The notes: generated by a model not told the origin, from the letters alone. A stretch of 64,000 nt of DNA from Candidatus Methylophosphatis roskildensis (GCA_016708905.1 JADJEV010000002.1:248001-312000), one strand, 5' to 3'; numbered from the stretch's first letter, positions 33,722 to 42,793 are shown. A program made the numbers and translations.

Positions 33722-34912
33722 ATGGCAAGACTGATCCTTAATCCCGGCAGGGAGCGCTCCGTCATGCGCCGCCACCCGTGGCTGTTCGAGGGGTCGGTGG
33801 CCAGACTCGATGGCCGGGCGCGTCCCGGCGATACCGTCGAGGTGGTCTCGCACGATGGCCGCTCGCTGGGCCGCGCGGCGTTTTCGCCCCACTCGCAGAT
33901 CCGCGCCCGGATGTGGTCGTTCGAGGTGGACGAGAGCATCGACGACGCCTTTTTCAAGCGCCGCGTTGCTGCCAGCGTGGCGCGTCGCACGACCCTGCCG
34001 GAACTGCGCGATCAGCCCGGCCTGCGGCTGATCCACGGCGAATCCGACGGCCTGCCTGGCATCATCGCCGACCGCTACGGCGACACCGTGGTGCTGGCGC
34101 TGACCAGTGCGGGGGCGGAGAAATGGCGCGGCGCGATCGCCGCCGCTGTGCTCAAGGCTGCAGGCTGCGCGCGGATCTACGAGCGCTCCGATTCCGAGGT
34201 GCGCGGCCTGGAAGGGCTAGCGCCCGCCGCCGGGGTGCTGCACGGCCCGCCGATCGACGGCGCCCTGCTGATTACCGAACAGGGCCTTCATCTGGAAGTC
34301 GATGTCGAGGCCGGCCACAAGACCGGCTTCTACCTCGATCAGCGTGAGAATCGCCGGCTGTGCGGCGAACTCGCCGGTGGCCGCGCGGTACTCAACTGTT
34401 TCTGCTACACGGGCGGGTTTACCCTGCAGGCGCTGGCCGGGGGCGCGACCGACGCGCTTTCGATCGATTCGTCCGGCCCTGCGCTGGCGAGTGCGCAGCG
34501 CAACCTGGCACTGAACCCGCAACTCGATGGGACACGCGCGCAATGGTTGGAAGCCGACGTTTTTTCCGCGCTGCGAGAACTGCGTGCCGGGGGCCGGAAA
34601 TTCGATCTGATCGTGCTCGATCCGCCCAAGTTCGCGCCCTCGGCTGCGCACGCCGACCGTGCGGCCCGCGCCTACAAGGACATCAACCTGCTGGGCTTTC
34701 GACTGCTCAACCCGGGCGGGCTGCTGATGTCCTACTCCTGCTCGGGTGGCGTGGGACTGGAACTGTTCCAGAAAATCGTTGCCGGCGCGGCTTCCGATGC
34801 CGGCGTCGATGCGCGCATACTACGACGGCTGGGCGCCAGCGCCGATCACCCGGTAGGGCTGGCTTTTCCAGAGGGCGAATACCTGAAAGGGCTGCTTTGC
34901 CAGGTGACATGA
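33722..34912 (+). CDS. rlmI: 23S rRNA (cytosine)-methyltransferase, RlmI-like
   Basis: This 396-residue class I SAM methyltransferase has a PUA domain in residues 1-70 (RHPWLFEGSVARLDG). A central domain carries the invariant VEAGHKTGFYLDQRENR. The Rossmann catalytic domain has LNCFCYTGGFTLQAL for SAM binding and LDPPKFAPS as the catalytic loop. The RlmI family modifies a cytosine C5 in 23S rRNA; the RlmI (m5C1962) assignment is by family resemblance. The ATG at 33722 matches the family start MARLILNPGRERS. It is a single gene with its own upstream gap. Confidence 0.9.
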   Translation: MARLILNPGRERSVMRRHPWLFEGSVARLDGRARPGDTVEVVSHDGRSLGRAAFSPHSQIRARMWSFEVDESIDDAFFKRRVAASVARRTTLPELRDQPGLRLIHGESDGLPGIIADRYGDTVVLALTSAGAEKWRGAIAAAVLKAAGCARIYERSDSEVRGLEGLAPAAGVLHGPPIDGALLITEQGLHLEVDVEAGHKTGFYLDQRENRRLCGELAGGRAVLNCFCYTGGFTLQALAGGATDALSIDSSGPALASAQRNLALNPQLDGTRAQWLEADVFSALRELRAGGRKFDLIVLDPPKFAPSAAHADRAARAYKDINLLGFRLLNPGGLLMSYSCSGGVGLELFQKIVAGAASDAGVDARILRRLGASADHPVGLAFPEGEYLKGLLCQVT

Positions 34913-35041
34913 GGGGATCGCTTGCGCAATCCTGTTGCATGGTGCGGCGGCTGATGTTCTAATCCGCGCCCATGGCCACCCCACGGCCAGACGTGGCCGC
35001 AGGGCCGGGGATGGAGGAAAGTTGGACAAGGAATCGAGACC

Positions 35042-35467
35042 ATGGCGAAAACCAAAGGCCCGCTGACCGAAGCGGAGTTGCTCAAGATGCCGGAGAAGGA
35101 TTACATGAACGCTGCGCAGTTGGCGTTCTTCAAGTCGCGCCTGAGCGTCATGCGTGACGAAATCCTGGAGAAGGCAGCCGAAACCGTCGAGCACATGCGC
35201 GAGATCGAGGCAGTGGCCGATCCGGCCGACCGCGCGACGGTCGAGGAAGAGCACACCCTCGAGCTGCGCACCCGCGACCGCGAGCGCAAGCTGCTGCGCA
35301 AGATCGAGGAATCGATCGCCCGCATCGACGACGGCAGCTACGGCTGGTGCGCCGAGACCGGCGAACCGATCGGCGTGCCGCGGCTGCTGGCCCGTCCGAC
35401 CGCGACGCTGTCGATCGAAGCGCAGGAGCGCCGGGAGCGGCTGCAAAAGCAGTACGGCGACGGCTGA
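35042..35467 (+). CDS. dksA: RNA polymerase-binding transcription factor DksA (cysteine-poor form)
   Basis: This 141-residue protein works with ppGpp at the RNA polymerase secondary channel. A coiled-coil hairpin spans about residues 30-105 (FFKSRLSVMRDEILEKAAET, ERKLLRKIEESIARIDDGSY). At its tip, E-A-V-A-D-P-A-D-R-A matches the functional D-x-x-D/A motif of DksA. The zinc finger normally has four cysteines; here only one remains (GWCAETGEPIGVPRLLARPT, then LSIEAQERRE), so the globular domain should fold without zinc. This reduced pattern is common in alpha- and betaproteobacterial DksA. A strong terminator follows the gene. Confidence 0.93.
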   Translation: MAKTKGPLTEAELLKMPEKDYMNAAQLAFFKSRLSVMRDEILEKAAETVEHMREIEAVADPADRATVEEEHTLELRTRDRERKLLRKIEESIARIDDGSYGWCAETGEPIGVPRLLARPTATLSIEAQERRERLQKQYGDG

Positions 35468-35515
35468 ACCACCCCCCCGCCCGGAGAGCCAGCAAACACG
35501 GGCATCTTCGAAGAC

Positions 35516-35565
35516 TCTGGCCCGAGATCGCCTATCCATGCGGCTCTCGGGCCAGATGCATTTTT
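35516..35565 (+). terminator. Rho-independent terminator after dksA
   Basis: A perfect 12-bp inverted repeat, tctggcccgaga (35516-35527) and tctcgggccaga (35545-35556), is followed by a run of T at 35561-35565. The 17-base loop contains a ctatccatgcgg unit of the dispersed repeat family. The rest of the gap to 35885 holds no gene that I can support. Confidence 0.75.
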
Positions 35566-35885
35566 GGGCCAGCTTTTTTGCCCGGAGCGACATGTCCGCC
35601 GACATCCGACTGGCGGTTCCGACAGGCTGCTCGGGAAACTTTTGCAAACCTTGCAGGCCATCAGTCAGGGCGGCCGGATTTCGCCCGCTGCGCCGGTATA
35701 CTGGCAGTCCGTGTCCGGGGCATCCTCTGAATCCGGCCGCCTTGTGCACTCCCGCACAGCACAACGTGTGGCCGTCGATGCTATTCTTGAGCCCCCAGCG
35801 AGCCGCGGATAGTCGCCTTGTGGCAGCGATACCCCGCAAGGCTTTCGGCTCGGACATCCTCCGTTTCGCAGGCAGGAATCGATAA
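35566..35885. other. Gene-free 320-bp gap upstream of the STAS gene
   Basis: No protein-coding frame with family resemblance was found on either strand. The stretch precedes a GTG-starting gene and probably contains its promoter. A candidate ggatcc-free AT-richer patch at 35755-35790 (gtcgatgctattcttgagc) includes a tattct box, but no matching -35 was convincing. Confidence 0.4.
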
Positions 35886-37091
35886 GTGGCCTTTCCGTTC
35901 TTCGGCAAAAAGGAAACTCGCGTCGTCGCCAAACCACCGGTCAAGCCGGGGGTGCGCGCTGTTCCATCTGCCGACCCGCAATTGCCATCACCTGCGACGA
36001 TGCCCGAGGCGCCACCGGCGTCCGAGTTTCCGGACGATTACGATCTCGCTTCGCTCGATTTCACCACCAGCGATGAAGGCGGGCTGGTCGTCGGCAACGC
36101 CCACATGACGATGACCGAGGCCAGCCGCTCGCTCGACCCGGCGGCCGAACAGGCTGCGATGACATTCGCAAACGGCCATGATGCCGATGCGCTGAAGCTC
36201 CTGCAGGCTGCGGTGCTCGCCAATCCGAAGGCACCCGAGCTGGTGTGGCGCATGCTGTTCGACCTGTGCCAGTTTCTCGGACAGCACGACGCCTTCGAGG
36301 CCCACGGCGTCGATTACGCGGTCGCCTTCGAGAGGTCTCCTCCTTCGTGGACGTCGCCCGACGCAAGCTCCGGCGTTCGGCCCAATGCGCCGCTGATTTC
36401 GCTTTCCGGTGTGCTGAGCCAGGCCAGCGCCGCGTCGATCGAGCAACTGCGCAGACTGTCGGAACGCGCGAAGGAAATGCGCATCGACGTCAATCGGCTG
36501 AAGGATGCGGATGCCGCCGGCGGCGCACTGCTGGTCGAGGCAATCGCCGATTTCAAGCGCCGCAAGCTGCCGTTTTTCCTGGTCAATGCGCCGGTGCTCG
36601 CCAGCCTGCTGGAACAGAAGATTCAACCCGGGCAGCCGCAAAACGAGTCGCTATGGCTGCTGCTGCTCGAAGCCTATCAGCAACTCGGCCGGCATGATCC
36701 CTTCGAAGAACTCGCGCTCAACTACGCCGTTACCTTCGAAAAATCGCCGCCGGCGTGGGAGGACCAAGCGGTCGCCACGCGCGAGGTCGCACCGCCGCCG
36801 TCGGCCCGGCCTCCGGCCAACGCGCTGTGCGGCGACGTGCTCGGTGCCAGCGCCGATGCCTTCGCCGGACTGTCCGCCCTGGCCAGTGAATGCGATATCA
36901 TCGAGGTCGATTGCTCGGCTCTGCGGCGGATGGATTTCGTCAGTGCCGGGACGTTGCTGAACCTGATCGTGAAGTGGCAGGCGGCGGGCAAGTCGATCAG
37001 GTTCATCGACGTCAACGCCTTGGTCGAAGGACTGTTTACCGTGCTCGGGATCGATCAGATCGTCACCCTGCAGCGCTCGAAGAAGACCTGA
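35886..37091 (+). CDS. Protein with two STAS domains and duplicated helical repeat
   Basis: This 401-residue cytoplasmic protein starts at GTG (35886, protein MAFPFFGKKE). A proline-rich linker covers residues 15-45. Two related helical repeats follow (QFLGQHDAFEAHGVDYAVAF and QQLGRHDPFEELALNYAVTF), each ending S-P-P-x-W. Each is followed by a STAS-like domain; the second (EVDCSALRRMDFVSAGTLLN) is best conserved. The middle one has DVNRLKDADAAGGALLVEAI. The repeat-STAS-repeat-STAS layout indicates an internal duplication. STAS domains act in partner switching or nucleotide binding. The true partner is unknown; hslV follows, but with a separate gap. Confidence 0.8.
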   Translation: MAFPFFGKKETRVVAKPPVKPGVRAVPSADPQLPSPATMPEAPPASEFPDDYDLASLDFTTSDEGGLVVGNAHMTMTEASRSLDPAAEQAAMTFANGHDADALKLLQAAVLANPKAPELVWRMLFDLCQFLGQHDAFEAHGVDYAVAFERSPPSWTSPDASSGVRPNAPLISLSGVLSQASAASIEQLRRLSERAKEMRIDVNRLKDADAAGGALLVEAIADFKRRKLPFFLVNAPVLASLLEQKIQPGQPQNESLWLLLLEAYQQLGRHDPFEELALNYAVTFEKSPPAWEDQAVATREVAPPPSARPPANALCGDVLGASADAFAGLSALASECDIIEVDCSALRRMDFVSAGTLLNLIVKWQAAGKSIRFIDVNALVEGLFTVLGIDQIVTLQRSKKT

Positions 37092-37212
37092 TCGGCCGAC
37101 CGGGCGTCGCCGAACACGAAGTACTTGCCACCGGTTTCGCCGCAAGGCTCTTGATTTTCCCGGCGGTGACTCCAGCTATAGCCGACTTTCTTCGGCGGAT
37201 CGGATACCTCCA

Positions 37213-37758
37213 ATGGAGCAATATCACGGCACCACCATACTGTCGGTGCGCCGCGGCACTTCGGTCGCCCTCGGCGGCGATGGCCAGGTAACGCTCGGCA
37301 ACATCGTCATAAAGGCCAGCGCGCGCAAGGTCAGGCGGCTCTACCAGGACAAGATCCTCGCGGGTTTCGCGGGCGGCACGGCCGACGCCTTCACCCTGTT
37401 CGAGCGCTTCGAATCCAAGCTGGACAAGCATCAGGGCAACCTGCTGCGCAGCGCGGTCGAACTGGCCAAGGACTGGCGCACCGACCGCATGCTGCGCCGG
37501 CTCGAGGCGATGCTCGCGGTGGCCGACCGCACCAGTTCGCTGGTCATCACGGGCAATGGCGACGTCCTGGAACCCGAGCAGGGTATCGTGGCCATCGGGA
37601 GCGGCGGGCCCTACGCCCAGGCTGCGGCGCGTGCGCTGCTGGAGAACAGCGAATTCCCGCCGGCCGAGATCGTCAGGAAATCGCTGACCATCGCCGGCGA
37701 CCTGTGCATTTATACCAATCAGTCGCATGTGATCGAGACGTTGGAGAGTGAGGGGTGA
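37213..37758 (+). CDS. hslV: ATP-dependent protease subunit HslV
   Basis: This 181-residue proteasome-like peptidase subunit works with the HslU ATPase. The catalytic N-terminal threonine is T7 or T8 in MEQYHGTTILSVRR. Betaproteobacterial HslV commonly has this six-residue leader, which must be removed to expose the threonine. VALGGDGQVTLG, KVRRLYQDKILAGFAGGTAD and the C-terminal DLCIYTNQSHVIETL are conserved. It is followed by hslU after 103 bases filled with CCCCTCA-type repeats, whereas in most relatives the genes are closer. Confidence 0.96.
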   Translation: MEQYHGTTILSVRRGTSVALGGDGQVTLGNIVIKASARKVRRLYQDKILAGFAGGTADAFTLFERFESKLDKHQGNLLRSAVELAKDWRTDRMLRRLEAMLAVADRTSSLVITGNGDVLEPEQGIVAIGSGGPYAQAAARALLENSEFPPAEIVRKSLTIAGDLCIYTNQSHVIETLESEG

Positions 37759-37857
37759 GGAGTCAGGGGTAAGGAGTAAAACCCGGCGCGGTCGTCACCA
37801 CCTCTTCCGCCTCACCCCTCACCCCTCTCCCCTCACTCCTCACTCCTCACCCCTAAC
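37741..37857. repeat. CCCCTCA-type repeat cluster between hslV and hslU
   Basis: A direct run of gaggggtgaggag, caggggtaaggag on the left and ctcacccctcacccctctc, cctcactcctcactcctca on the right forms a long imperfect hairpin around an aaacccggcgcggtcg loop. Similar clusters are at 44357-44390 and 60385-60480. It overlaps the last codons of hslV. Confidence 0.65.
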
Positions 37858-37861
37858 GCCA

Positions 37862-39193
37862 ATGAGCCAAATGACCCCGCAGGAAATCGTTTCCGAACTC
37901 GACAAGAACATCGTCGGCCAGGGGCGCGCCAAGCGTTCGGTGGCGATCGCGCTGCGCAATCGCTGGCGCCGCGCCCAGGTGGCGGAGCCCTTGCGCTCAG
38001 AAATCACACCCAAGAACATCCTGATGATCGGCCCCACCGGCGTCGGCAAGACCGAGATCGCGCGCCGCCTGGCGCGGCTGGCCAACGCCCCCTTCGTCAA
38101 GGTCGAGGCGACGAAATTCACCGAAGTCGGCTACGTCGGGCGCGACGTCGACACCATCATTCGCGATCTGATGGAGACCGCGATCAAGGACGGGCGTGAA
38201 GCGGCGATGCGCGGCGTGCAGAGCCGTGCGATGGATGCCGCGGAAGATCGCGTGCTCGACGCGCTGCTGCCGCCGGCACGACAGGTCGGCTTCAGCGATC
38301 AGCCTGCCAGCGGGGATAACGCCACCCGGCAGAAGTTCCGCAAGCGGCTGCGCGAAGGCGAACTCGACGACAAGGAAATCGAGATCGAGCTGGCCCAGGC
38401 CTCGCCCCACGTCGAGATGTTCGCCCCGCCCGGCATGGAGGAACTGACCTCGCAGATCCAGGGAATGTTCCAGAATCTCGGCGGCGGCAAGCGCAGGCTG
38501 CGCAAGCTGGCGATCAAGGATTCGCTGCGTCTGCTCGCCGAGGAAGAGGCCGCGCGCCTGATCAACGACGACGAGGTGAAGACGCAGGCGGTGCACAATG
38601 TCGAGCAGAATGGCATCGTGTTCCTCGACGAGATCGACAAGATCGCGACGAGATCGGACAGTCAGGGCATCGACGTGTCGCGCCAGGGCGTACAGCGCGA
38701 CCTGTTGCCGCTCGTCGAAGGCACCACGGTGTCCACCAAGTACGGCATGATCAAGACCGATCACATCCTGTTCATCGCCAGCGGGGCGTTCCACCTGTCC
38801 AAGCCGTCCGATCTGATCCCCGAACTGCAGGGCCGATTTCCGATTCGCGTCGAACTCGATTCGCTGTCGGTCGATGACTTCGAGCGCATCCTGACCGGCA
38901 CCGACGCCTGTCTGACACGCCAGTATCAGGCACTGCTCGGCACCGACGAGGTGACGCTGGATTTCCGTGCCGACGGCATCCGCCGCATGGCCGAGATCGC
39001 CTTCTCGGTAAACGAGAAGACCGAGAACATCGGCGCCCGTCGCTTGTACACGGTGATCGAGAAGCTGCTCGAGGAAGTGTCGTTCGAGGCCGGCAACGGC
39101 GCCGCGAAGCGGGTCGAAATCGGCGCGGAGTACGTCGATACCCGGCTCGGCGAGCTCGCCCAGAGCGAGGATCTGGCGCGCTACGTTCTGTAG
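37862..39193 (+). CDS. hslU: ATP-dependent protease ATPase subunit HslU
   Basis: This 443-residue AAA+ unfoldase feeds substrates to HslV. Walker A is GPTGVGKTE (about residues 57-65), Walker B is VFLDEIDK, the pore motif is GYVGRD, sensor 1 is ILFIASGAF, and the arginine-containing sensor 2 region is ENIGARRLYTVIEKL. The C-terminus ends LARYVL, close to the E-D-L-S-R-Y-I-L consensus that docks into HslV. The start is MSQMTPQEIVSELDKNIVGQ at 37862; the open frame upstream is only the CCCCTCA-type repeat. All motifs are intact. Confidence 0.97.
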   Translation: MSQMTPQEIVSELDKNIVGQGRAKRSVAIALRNRWRRAQVAEPLRSEITPKNILMIGPTGVGKTEIARRLARLANAPFVKVEATKFTEVGYVGRDVDTIIRDLMETAIKDGREAAMRGVQSRAMDAAEDRVLDALLPPARQVGFSDQPASGDNATRQKFRKRLREGELDDKEIEIELAQASPHVEMFAPPGMEELTSQIQGMFQNLGGGKRRLRKLAIKDSLRLLAEEEAARLINDDEVKTQAVHNVEQNGIVFLDEIDKIATRSDSQGIDVSRQGVQRDLLPLVEGTTVSTKYGMIKTDHILFIASGAFHLSKPSDLIPELQGRFPIRVELDSLSVDDFERILTGTDACLTRQYQALLGTDEVTLDFRADGIRRMAEIAFSVNEKTENIGARRLYTVIEKLLEEVSFEAGNGAAKRVEIGAEYVDTRLGELAQSEDLARYVL

Positions 39194-39216
39194 CACCCCC
39201 AGGGCCCAGCAGGGAC

Positions 39217-39249
39217 GCGCCTTTCCCGGCACACCTCCCGGAAAGGCGC
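39217..39249 (+). terminator. Hairpin terminator after hslU
   Basis: gcgcctttcccgg and ccggaaaggcgc form a 12-bp stem with one bulged C and a short loop, 24 bases after the hslU stop. No T run follows, so it may be a weak or factor-assisted terminator. Confidence 0.55.
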
Positions 39250-39346
39250 ATGGATGCTGGCTTGCAGGCCGCTGCTTCGACCGGCCCGCCGCGCTGGTCG
39301 TCTCCGTAGAGTATGCTGCGGTACGCCCCCGGCTTCGACCTCGCCG

Positions 39347-40222
39347 ATGATCCTGCGCATTCTCTCCATCGTCTTTCCGGTGTTCGCGATCGCGGCGATC
39401 GGCTATGTCTATGGCCGGCGCAGGCAGCCCGACCTCACGGTCGCCAATCAGATCAACATGGACGTGTTCATTCCGGCGCTGGTATTTGGCGCGCTGGCTG
39501 CCAGGTCTTTCCAGCCTGCGCAATACCAGTTGCTCGCCCTCGCCGGCTTGCTGACCGTCATCGCCTCCGGCCTCGCCGGCTGGCTCGCCGCGCGCATGCT
39601 CGGTGTCGCGCCGCGCACTTTCGCCCCGCCGATCATGTTCAACAACTGCGGCAACCTCGGCCTGCCGCTGGCGGTGCTGGCCTTCGGCGAGGCCGCCCTG
39701 GCGCCGGCGGTCGTGCTGTTCGTGATATCCAACTTGCTGCACTTCTCGGTCGGCACCTATCTACTCGATCATCATGCAAAGCTCAGCACGCTGTGGCGCA
39801 TGCCGGTGGTGATCGCATCCATCGGCGGCCTGCTGGTCAGCCTGGCCGGCATCGAGATCTGGCCGCCGCTGATGGTCGCCATCCGCATGGTCGGCGACAT
39901 CTCGGTGCCGCTGCTGCTGTTCGCGCTCGGCGTACGTCTGTCGGATTCGTCCCTGCAGGCATGGCGGGTCGGCGTGCTGGGTGCGCTCGCTCGGCCGCTG
40001 ATCGGTTTTGCGCTGGCGCTGGCGATCGCCTGGATGCTCGGTCTCGACAGCCAGCAGCGCGCCCTGCTACTAGTGTTCGGCGCGCTGCCGCCTGCCGTGT
40101 TGAACTACGTGTTCGCCGAACGCTACCGGCAGGAGCCCGACAAGGTCGCCTCGATCGTGATGATCGGCAATCTCGCCTCACTGCTGTTCATTCCGCTGGC
40201 GCTCGGCTACGTCCTGGACTGA
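39347..40222 (+). CDS. AEC-family (auxin efflux carrier) transporter
   Basis: This 291-residue inner-membrane protein has about ten helices, with the AEC duplication of five plus five. Helix motifs include MILRILSIVFPVFAIAAIGY, FNNCGNLGLPLAVLAFGEA (the conserved broken helix with N-x-G-x-x-G-L-P) and GVLGALARPLIGFALALAIA. Bacterial AEC members move small carboxylates such as malate or malonate, but the substrate here is unknown. I chose the ATG at 39347 because it begins the first helix; the frame is open upstream without membrane character. It is likely a single-gene unit after the hslU hairpin. Confidence 0.88.
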   Translation: MILRILSIVFPVFAIAAIGYVYGRRRQPDLTVANQINMDVFIPALVFGALAARSFQPAQYQLLALAGLLTVIASGLAGWLAARMLGVAPRTFAPPIMFNNCGNLGLPLAVLAFGEAALAPAVVLFVISNLLHFSVGTYLLDHHAKLSTLWRMPVVIASIGGLLVSLAGIEIWPPLMVAIRMVGDISVPLLLFALGVRLSDSSLQAWRVGVLGALARPLIGFALALAIAWMLGLDSQQRALLLVFGALPPAVLNYVFAERYRQEPDKVASIVMIGNLASLLFIPLALGYVLD

Positions 40223-40343
40223 ACCCGCGGGCACAAACATGAATCGCACCGCCGCGATACTTTGCCTATACTGCAGGCATAGCGCGACGGACCGTGTGTC
40301 CGGCTCGATCCACGGTTTCCTCGATTCACCAGCGATTGCAACC

Positions 40344-40775
40344 ATGATGCGACATTTCATCCGCCATCCTGCGGACATACCGATAGAGATCAGTGCCGGA
40401 GATGCCTCGCTTCGCGGCCAGCATCACGCCAACAACCTCGGCCTGGGTGGGCTGGCGTTTCACTGCCAGCACGAGGTCGATCCTGGCAGCGTCATCGGAC
40501 TCAGCATTCCGGTCGTCCGTCCGGTCTTCTCGACTTCCGCGCGGGTGGTCTGGTGCCGGGCGGGCCAGTTCGGCTACGAACTCGGGGTCGAGTTTCTCGA
40601 CCCCGACGACGCGTTCCGCGCTCGCATGGTCGAGCAGGTATGTCACATTGAGGAATACAGGCAAGCGGTGCTTCGCGACGAGGGACGCCAGATCACGCCG
40701 GAGGAAGCCGCCATGGAGTGGATCGAAAAGCACGCCGCGGAGTTTCCCTCGACGGGCCCGGACGGGGTGCACTGA
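40344..40775 (+). CDS. PilZ-domain protein with a degenerate c-di-GMP motif
   Basis: This 143-residue protein is a PilZ domain with a short C-terminal helix. Strands such as DIPIEISAG and GLGGLAFHCQHEVDPGSVIG fit the fold. The c-di-GMP-binding R-x-x-x-R motif is reduced to IRHPADIP, and the second motif, D/N-x-S-x-x-G, reads NNLGLGG with leucine in place of serine. Binding of c-di-GMP is therefore doubtful. I chose the paired ATG codons at 40344/40347 (MMRHFIRHP); the longer frame adds a cysteine-rich stretch without homology. It converges on ptsI. Confidence 0.8.
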   Translation: MMRHFIRHPADIPIEISAGDASLRGQHHANNLGLGGLAFHCQHEVDPGSVIGLSIPVVRPVFSTSARVVWCRAGQFGYELGVEFLDPDDAFRARMVEQVCHIEEYRQAVLRDEGRQITPEEAAMEWIEKHAAEFPSTGPDGVH

Positions 40776-40798
40776 TCTGCCGGCGCGACGTAGCGTCG

Positions 40799-42517
40799 TC
40801 AGAGTTTTTCGAGCGCCTCGCGCAGCCGGTCGGGTTCGTCGAAGCGCAGGGCGCGCGCCACTTTCGCGCCGAGTTCGGCGGCATCGGAGCGCAGCACCTC
40901 CTGCTTGACCTCGAGAATCTGCGCCGGATGCATCGAGAACTGACGCAGCCCCATGCCGATCAACAGGCGCGTGTAGTCGGGGTTGCCCGCCATCTCCCCG
41001 CACACGGCGACCGGCAGACCGGCCCGGGTGCCGGTCTGGATGGTCTGCTGGATGAGGCGCAACACGGACGGGTGGGTTGGGTCGTAAAGGTGTGCGACCG
41101 CTTCATCCGTGCGGTCGATGGCCAGCGTGTACTGGATCAGATCGTTGGTGCCGATCGAGAGAAAGTCGAGCCGCTTGACGAACACGCCGAGCGACAGGGC
41201 AGCGGCCGGGATCTCGATCATGCCGCCGACTTCGATGTCGTCGTTGAAACGAAGCCGCGATTCGCGCAGTTGCTTCTTCGCCATCTCGATCATCGCGAGC
41301 GCCTGGTCGATCTCGTGCGCATGGGCGAGCATCGGAATCAGCAGCCGGACCGGGCCGAAGTTCGAGGCGCGCAGGACTGCGCGCAACTGCATCAGGAACA
41401 ACTTGGGTTCGGCCAGGCAGTAGCGGATCGCCCGCAGACCCAGTGCCGGGTTCGCCTCGATCCGGGCGACGCCGCGCAACCCTTTGTCGGCGCCGACGTC
41501 GAGCGTGCGGATGTTCACCGGCCGGCCGCGCATCGACTGCACCACGCTGCGGTAGGCCTCGAACTGCTCGTCCTCGCCGGGCAGTTCGTCGCGGCCGATG
41601 AAGAGGAATTCGGTTCGGTACAGGCCGATGCCGGCGGCATCGACCTCGCGCGCCTGTGCCACGTCGCCCGGCTGCTCGATGTTGGCCTGTAGCAAGATGG
41701 CCTCGCCGTCGAGCGTCTCGGAACGCGTGGTCTTCAGGCGCTTCAACTTGTTGCGCTCGAGTTCCAGCTCGGTCTTGCGCAGCCGGAATTCCTCGAGCAC
41801 GCGCTTGTCCGGATCGACGATGACCACGCCGCGCGTGCCGTCGATGATCACCAGATCCTCGTCCTTCACCAACTGGCGTACGTGGTGCATGCCGACCACC
41901 GCGGGAATCGACATGCCGCGCGCGACGATCGCGGTGTGCGAGGTCGCCCCGCCCAGATCGGTGGCGAAGCCGGCGATGCGCAACTGCCTGAAGTCGATGG
42001 TGTCGGCCGGCGACAGATCGTGCGCGATGACGATCGCCGCCTCGTCGCTATCCTTGCGTACGACCAGGCGACCGGGCTTGCCCAGCAATGCCTTCACCAC
42101 ACGCTCGACCACCTGCACGATATCCTGCTTGCGTTCGCGCAGGTAGGCGTCCTCGATCTGGTCGAACTGGGCGACCAGTTCGTCCATCTCCTGCACCAGT
42201 GCCCACTCGGCATTGCAGCGGCGCTCGGCGATGATCTTGCGCGGCACATCGCACAGCAGCGGATCGGCCAGGATCATCATGTGCAGGTCGACGAAGGCGC
42301 CGACCTCCGAGGGCGCACCGACGTGGGCGCTCGTCTTGAGGCTCGCCAGTTCGTTGCGCACGAATGCGATCGCCCCGTCGAAGCGCGCCATCTCGGCCTC
42401 CACCTGCCGGGCCGGCACCGTGTAGTGCGAGACTTCCAGCGTGGCATGGGAAACCAGCTGGACCCGCCCGATGGCAATGCCCGGAGATACCGCGAGGCCG
42501 AACAGTGCGAAGCTCAC
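40799..42517 (-). CDS. ptsI: Phosphoenolpyruvate-protein phosphotransferase (PTS enzyme I)
   Basis: This 572-residue enzyme takes phosphate from PEP and passes it to HPr. The phosphorylated histidine is H194 in GGATSHTAIVARG. The PEP-binding region has LYRTEFLFIGRDELPGEDEQ, DVGADKG and LIPMLAHAHEI, and the catalytic cysteine lies in VAVCGEMAGNPDYTRLLIGM. It is the last gene of a three-gene set with HPr and an EIIA of the mannose family, and no EIIB or EIIC gene is present. This points to a regulatory rather than sugar-uptake PTS. It ends facing the PilZ gene. Confidence 0.96.
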   Translation of the reverse strand: MSFALFGLAVSPGIAIGRVQLVSHATLEVSHYTVPARQVEAEMARFDGAIAFVRNELASLKTSAHVGAPSEVGAFVDLHMMILADPLLCDVPRKIIAERRCNAEWALVQEMDELVAQFDQIEDAYLRERKQDIVQVVERVVKALLGKPGRLVVRKDSDEAAIVIAHDLSPADTIDFRQLRIAGFATDLGGATSHTAIVARGMSIPAVVGMHHVRQLVKDEDLVIIDGTRGVVIVDPDKRVLEEFRLRKTELELERNKLKRLKTTRSETLDGEAILLQANIEQPGDVAQAREVDAAGIGLYRTEFLFIGRDELPGEDEQFEAYRSVVQSMRGRPVNIRTLDVGADKGLRGVARIEANPALGLRAIRYCLAEPKLFLMQLRAVLRASNFGPVRLLIPMLAHAHEIDQALAMIEMAKKQLRESRLRFNDDIEVGGMIEIPAAALSLGVFVKRLDFLSIGTNDLIQYTLAIDRTDEAVAHLYDPTHPSVLRLIQQTIQTGTRAGLPVAVCGEMAGNPDYTRLLIGMGLRQFSMHPAQILEVKQEVLRSDAAELGAKVARALRFDEPDRLREALEKL

Positions 42518-42521
42518 CGTT

Positions 42522-42791
42522 TCACTCGCCTTCTCCGAATTTGTCTTCGATCAATCCGAGGATGGCGTTCATCGCGGCGTCCTCGTCCGGCCCGTCGGTC
42601 TCGATGGTGATGGTCACCCCCTTGGCGGCCGCCAGCATCATCACGCCCATGATGCTTTTTGCATTGATGCGGCGGCCGCTGCGCTCCAGCCACACCTCGC
42701 TGGCGAAGCTCGACGCGGTCTGGGTCAGTTTTGCCGAGGCTCGCGCGTGCAGCCCGAGCTTGTTGATGATCTCGACCTGGCGCTTGTGCAC
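42522..42791 (-). CDS. ptsH: Phosphocarrier protein HPr
   Basis: This 89-residue HPr has the phosphorylated histidine at position 15 (INKLGLHARASAKLT) and the regulatory serine at position 46 (INAKSIMGVMMLAA). The start is a GTG at 42791, just two bases after the EIIA stop; no ATG is available in the right place. The conserved serine would allow control by HPr kinase, as in betaproteobacteria that carry hprK, although hprK is not in this window. It relays phosphate from enzyme I to EIIA. Confidence 0.94.
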   Translation of the reverse strand: MHKRQVEIINKLGLHARASAKLTQTASSFASEVWLERSGRRINAKSIMGVMMLAAAKGVTITIETDGPDEDAAMNAILGLIEDKFGEGE

Positions 42792-42793
42792 GA

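Noticed and set aside
37741..37857. Possible CRISPR-like direct repeats between hslV and hslU
   Set aside because: The units are short (7-13 bp), unevenly spaced and inverted around a centre; there are no spacers and no cas genes.
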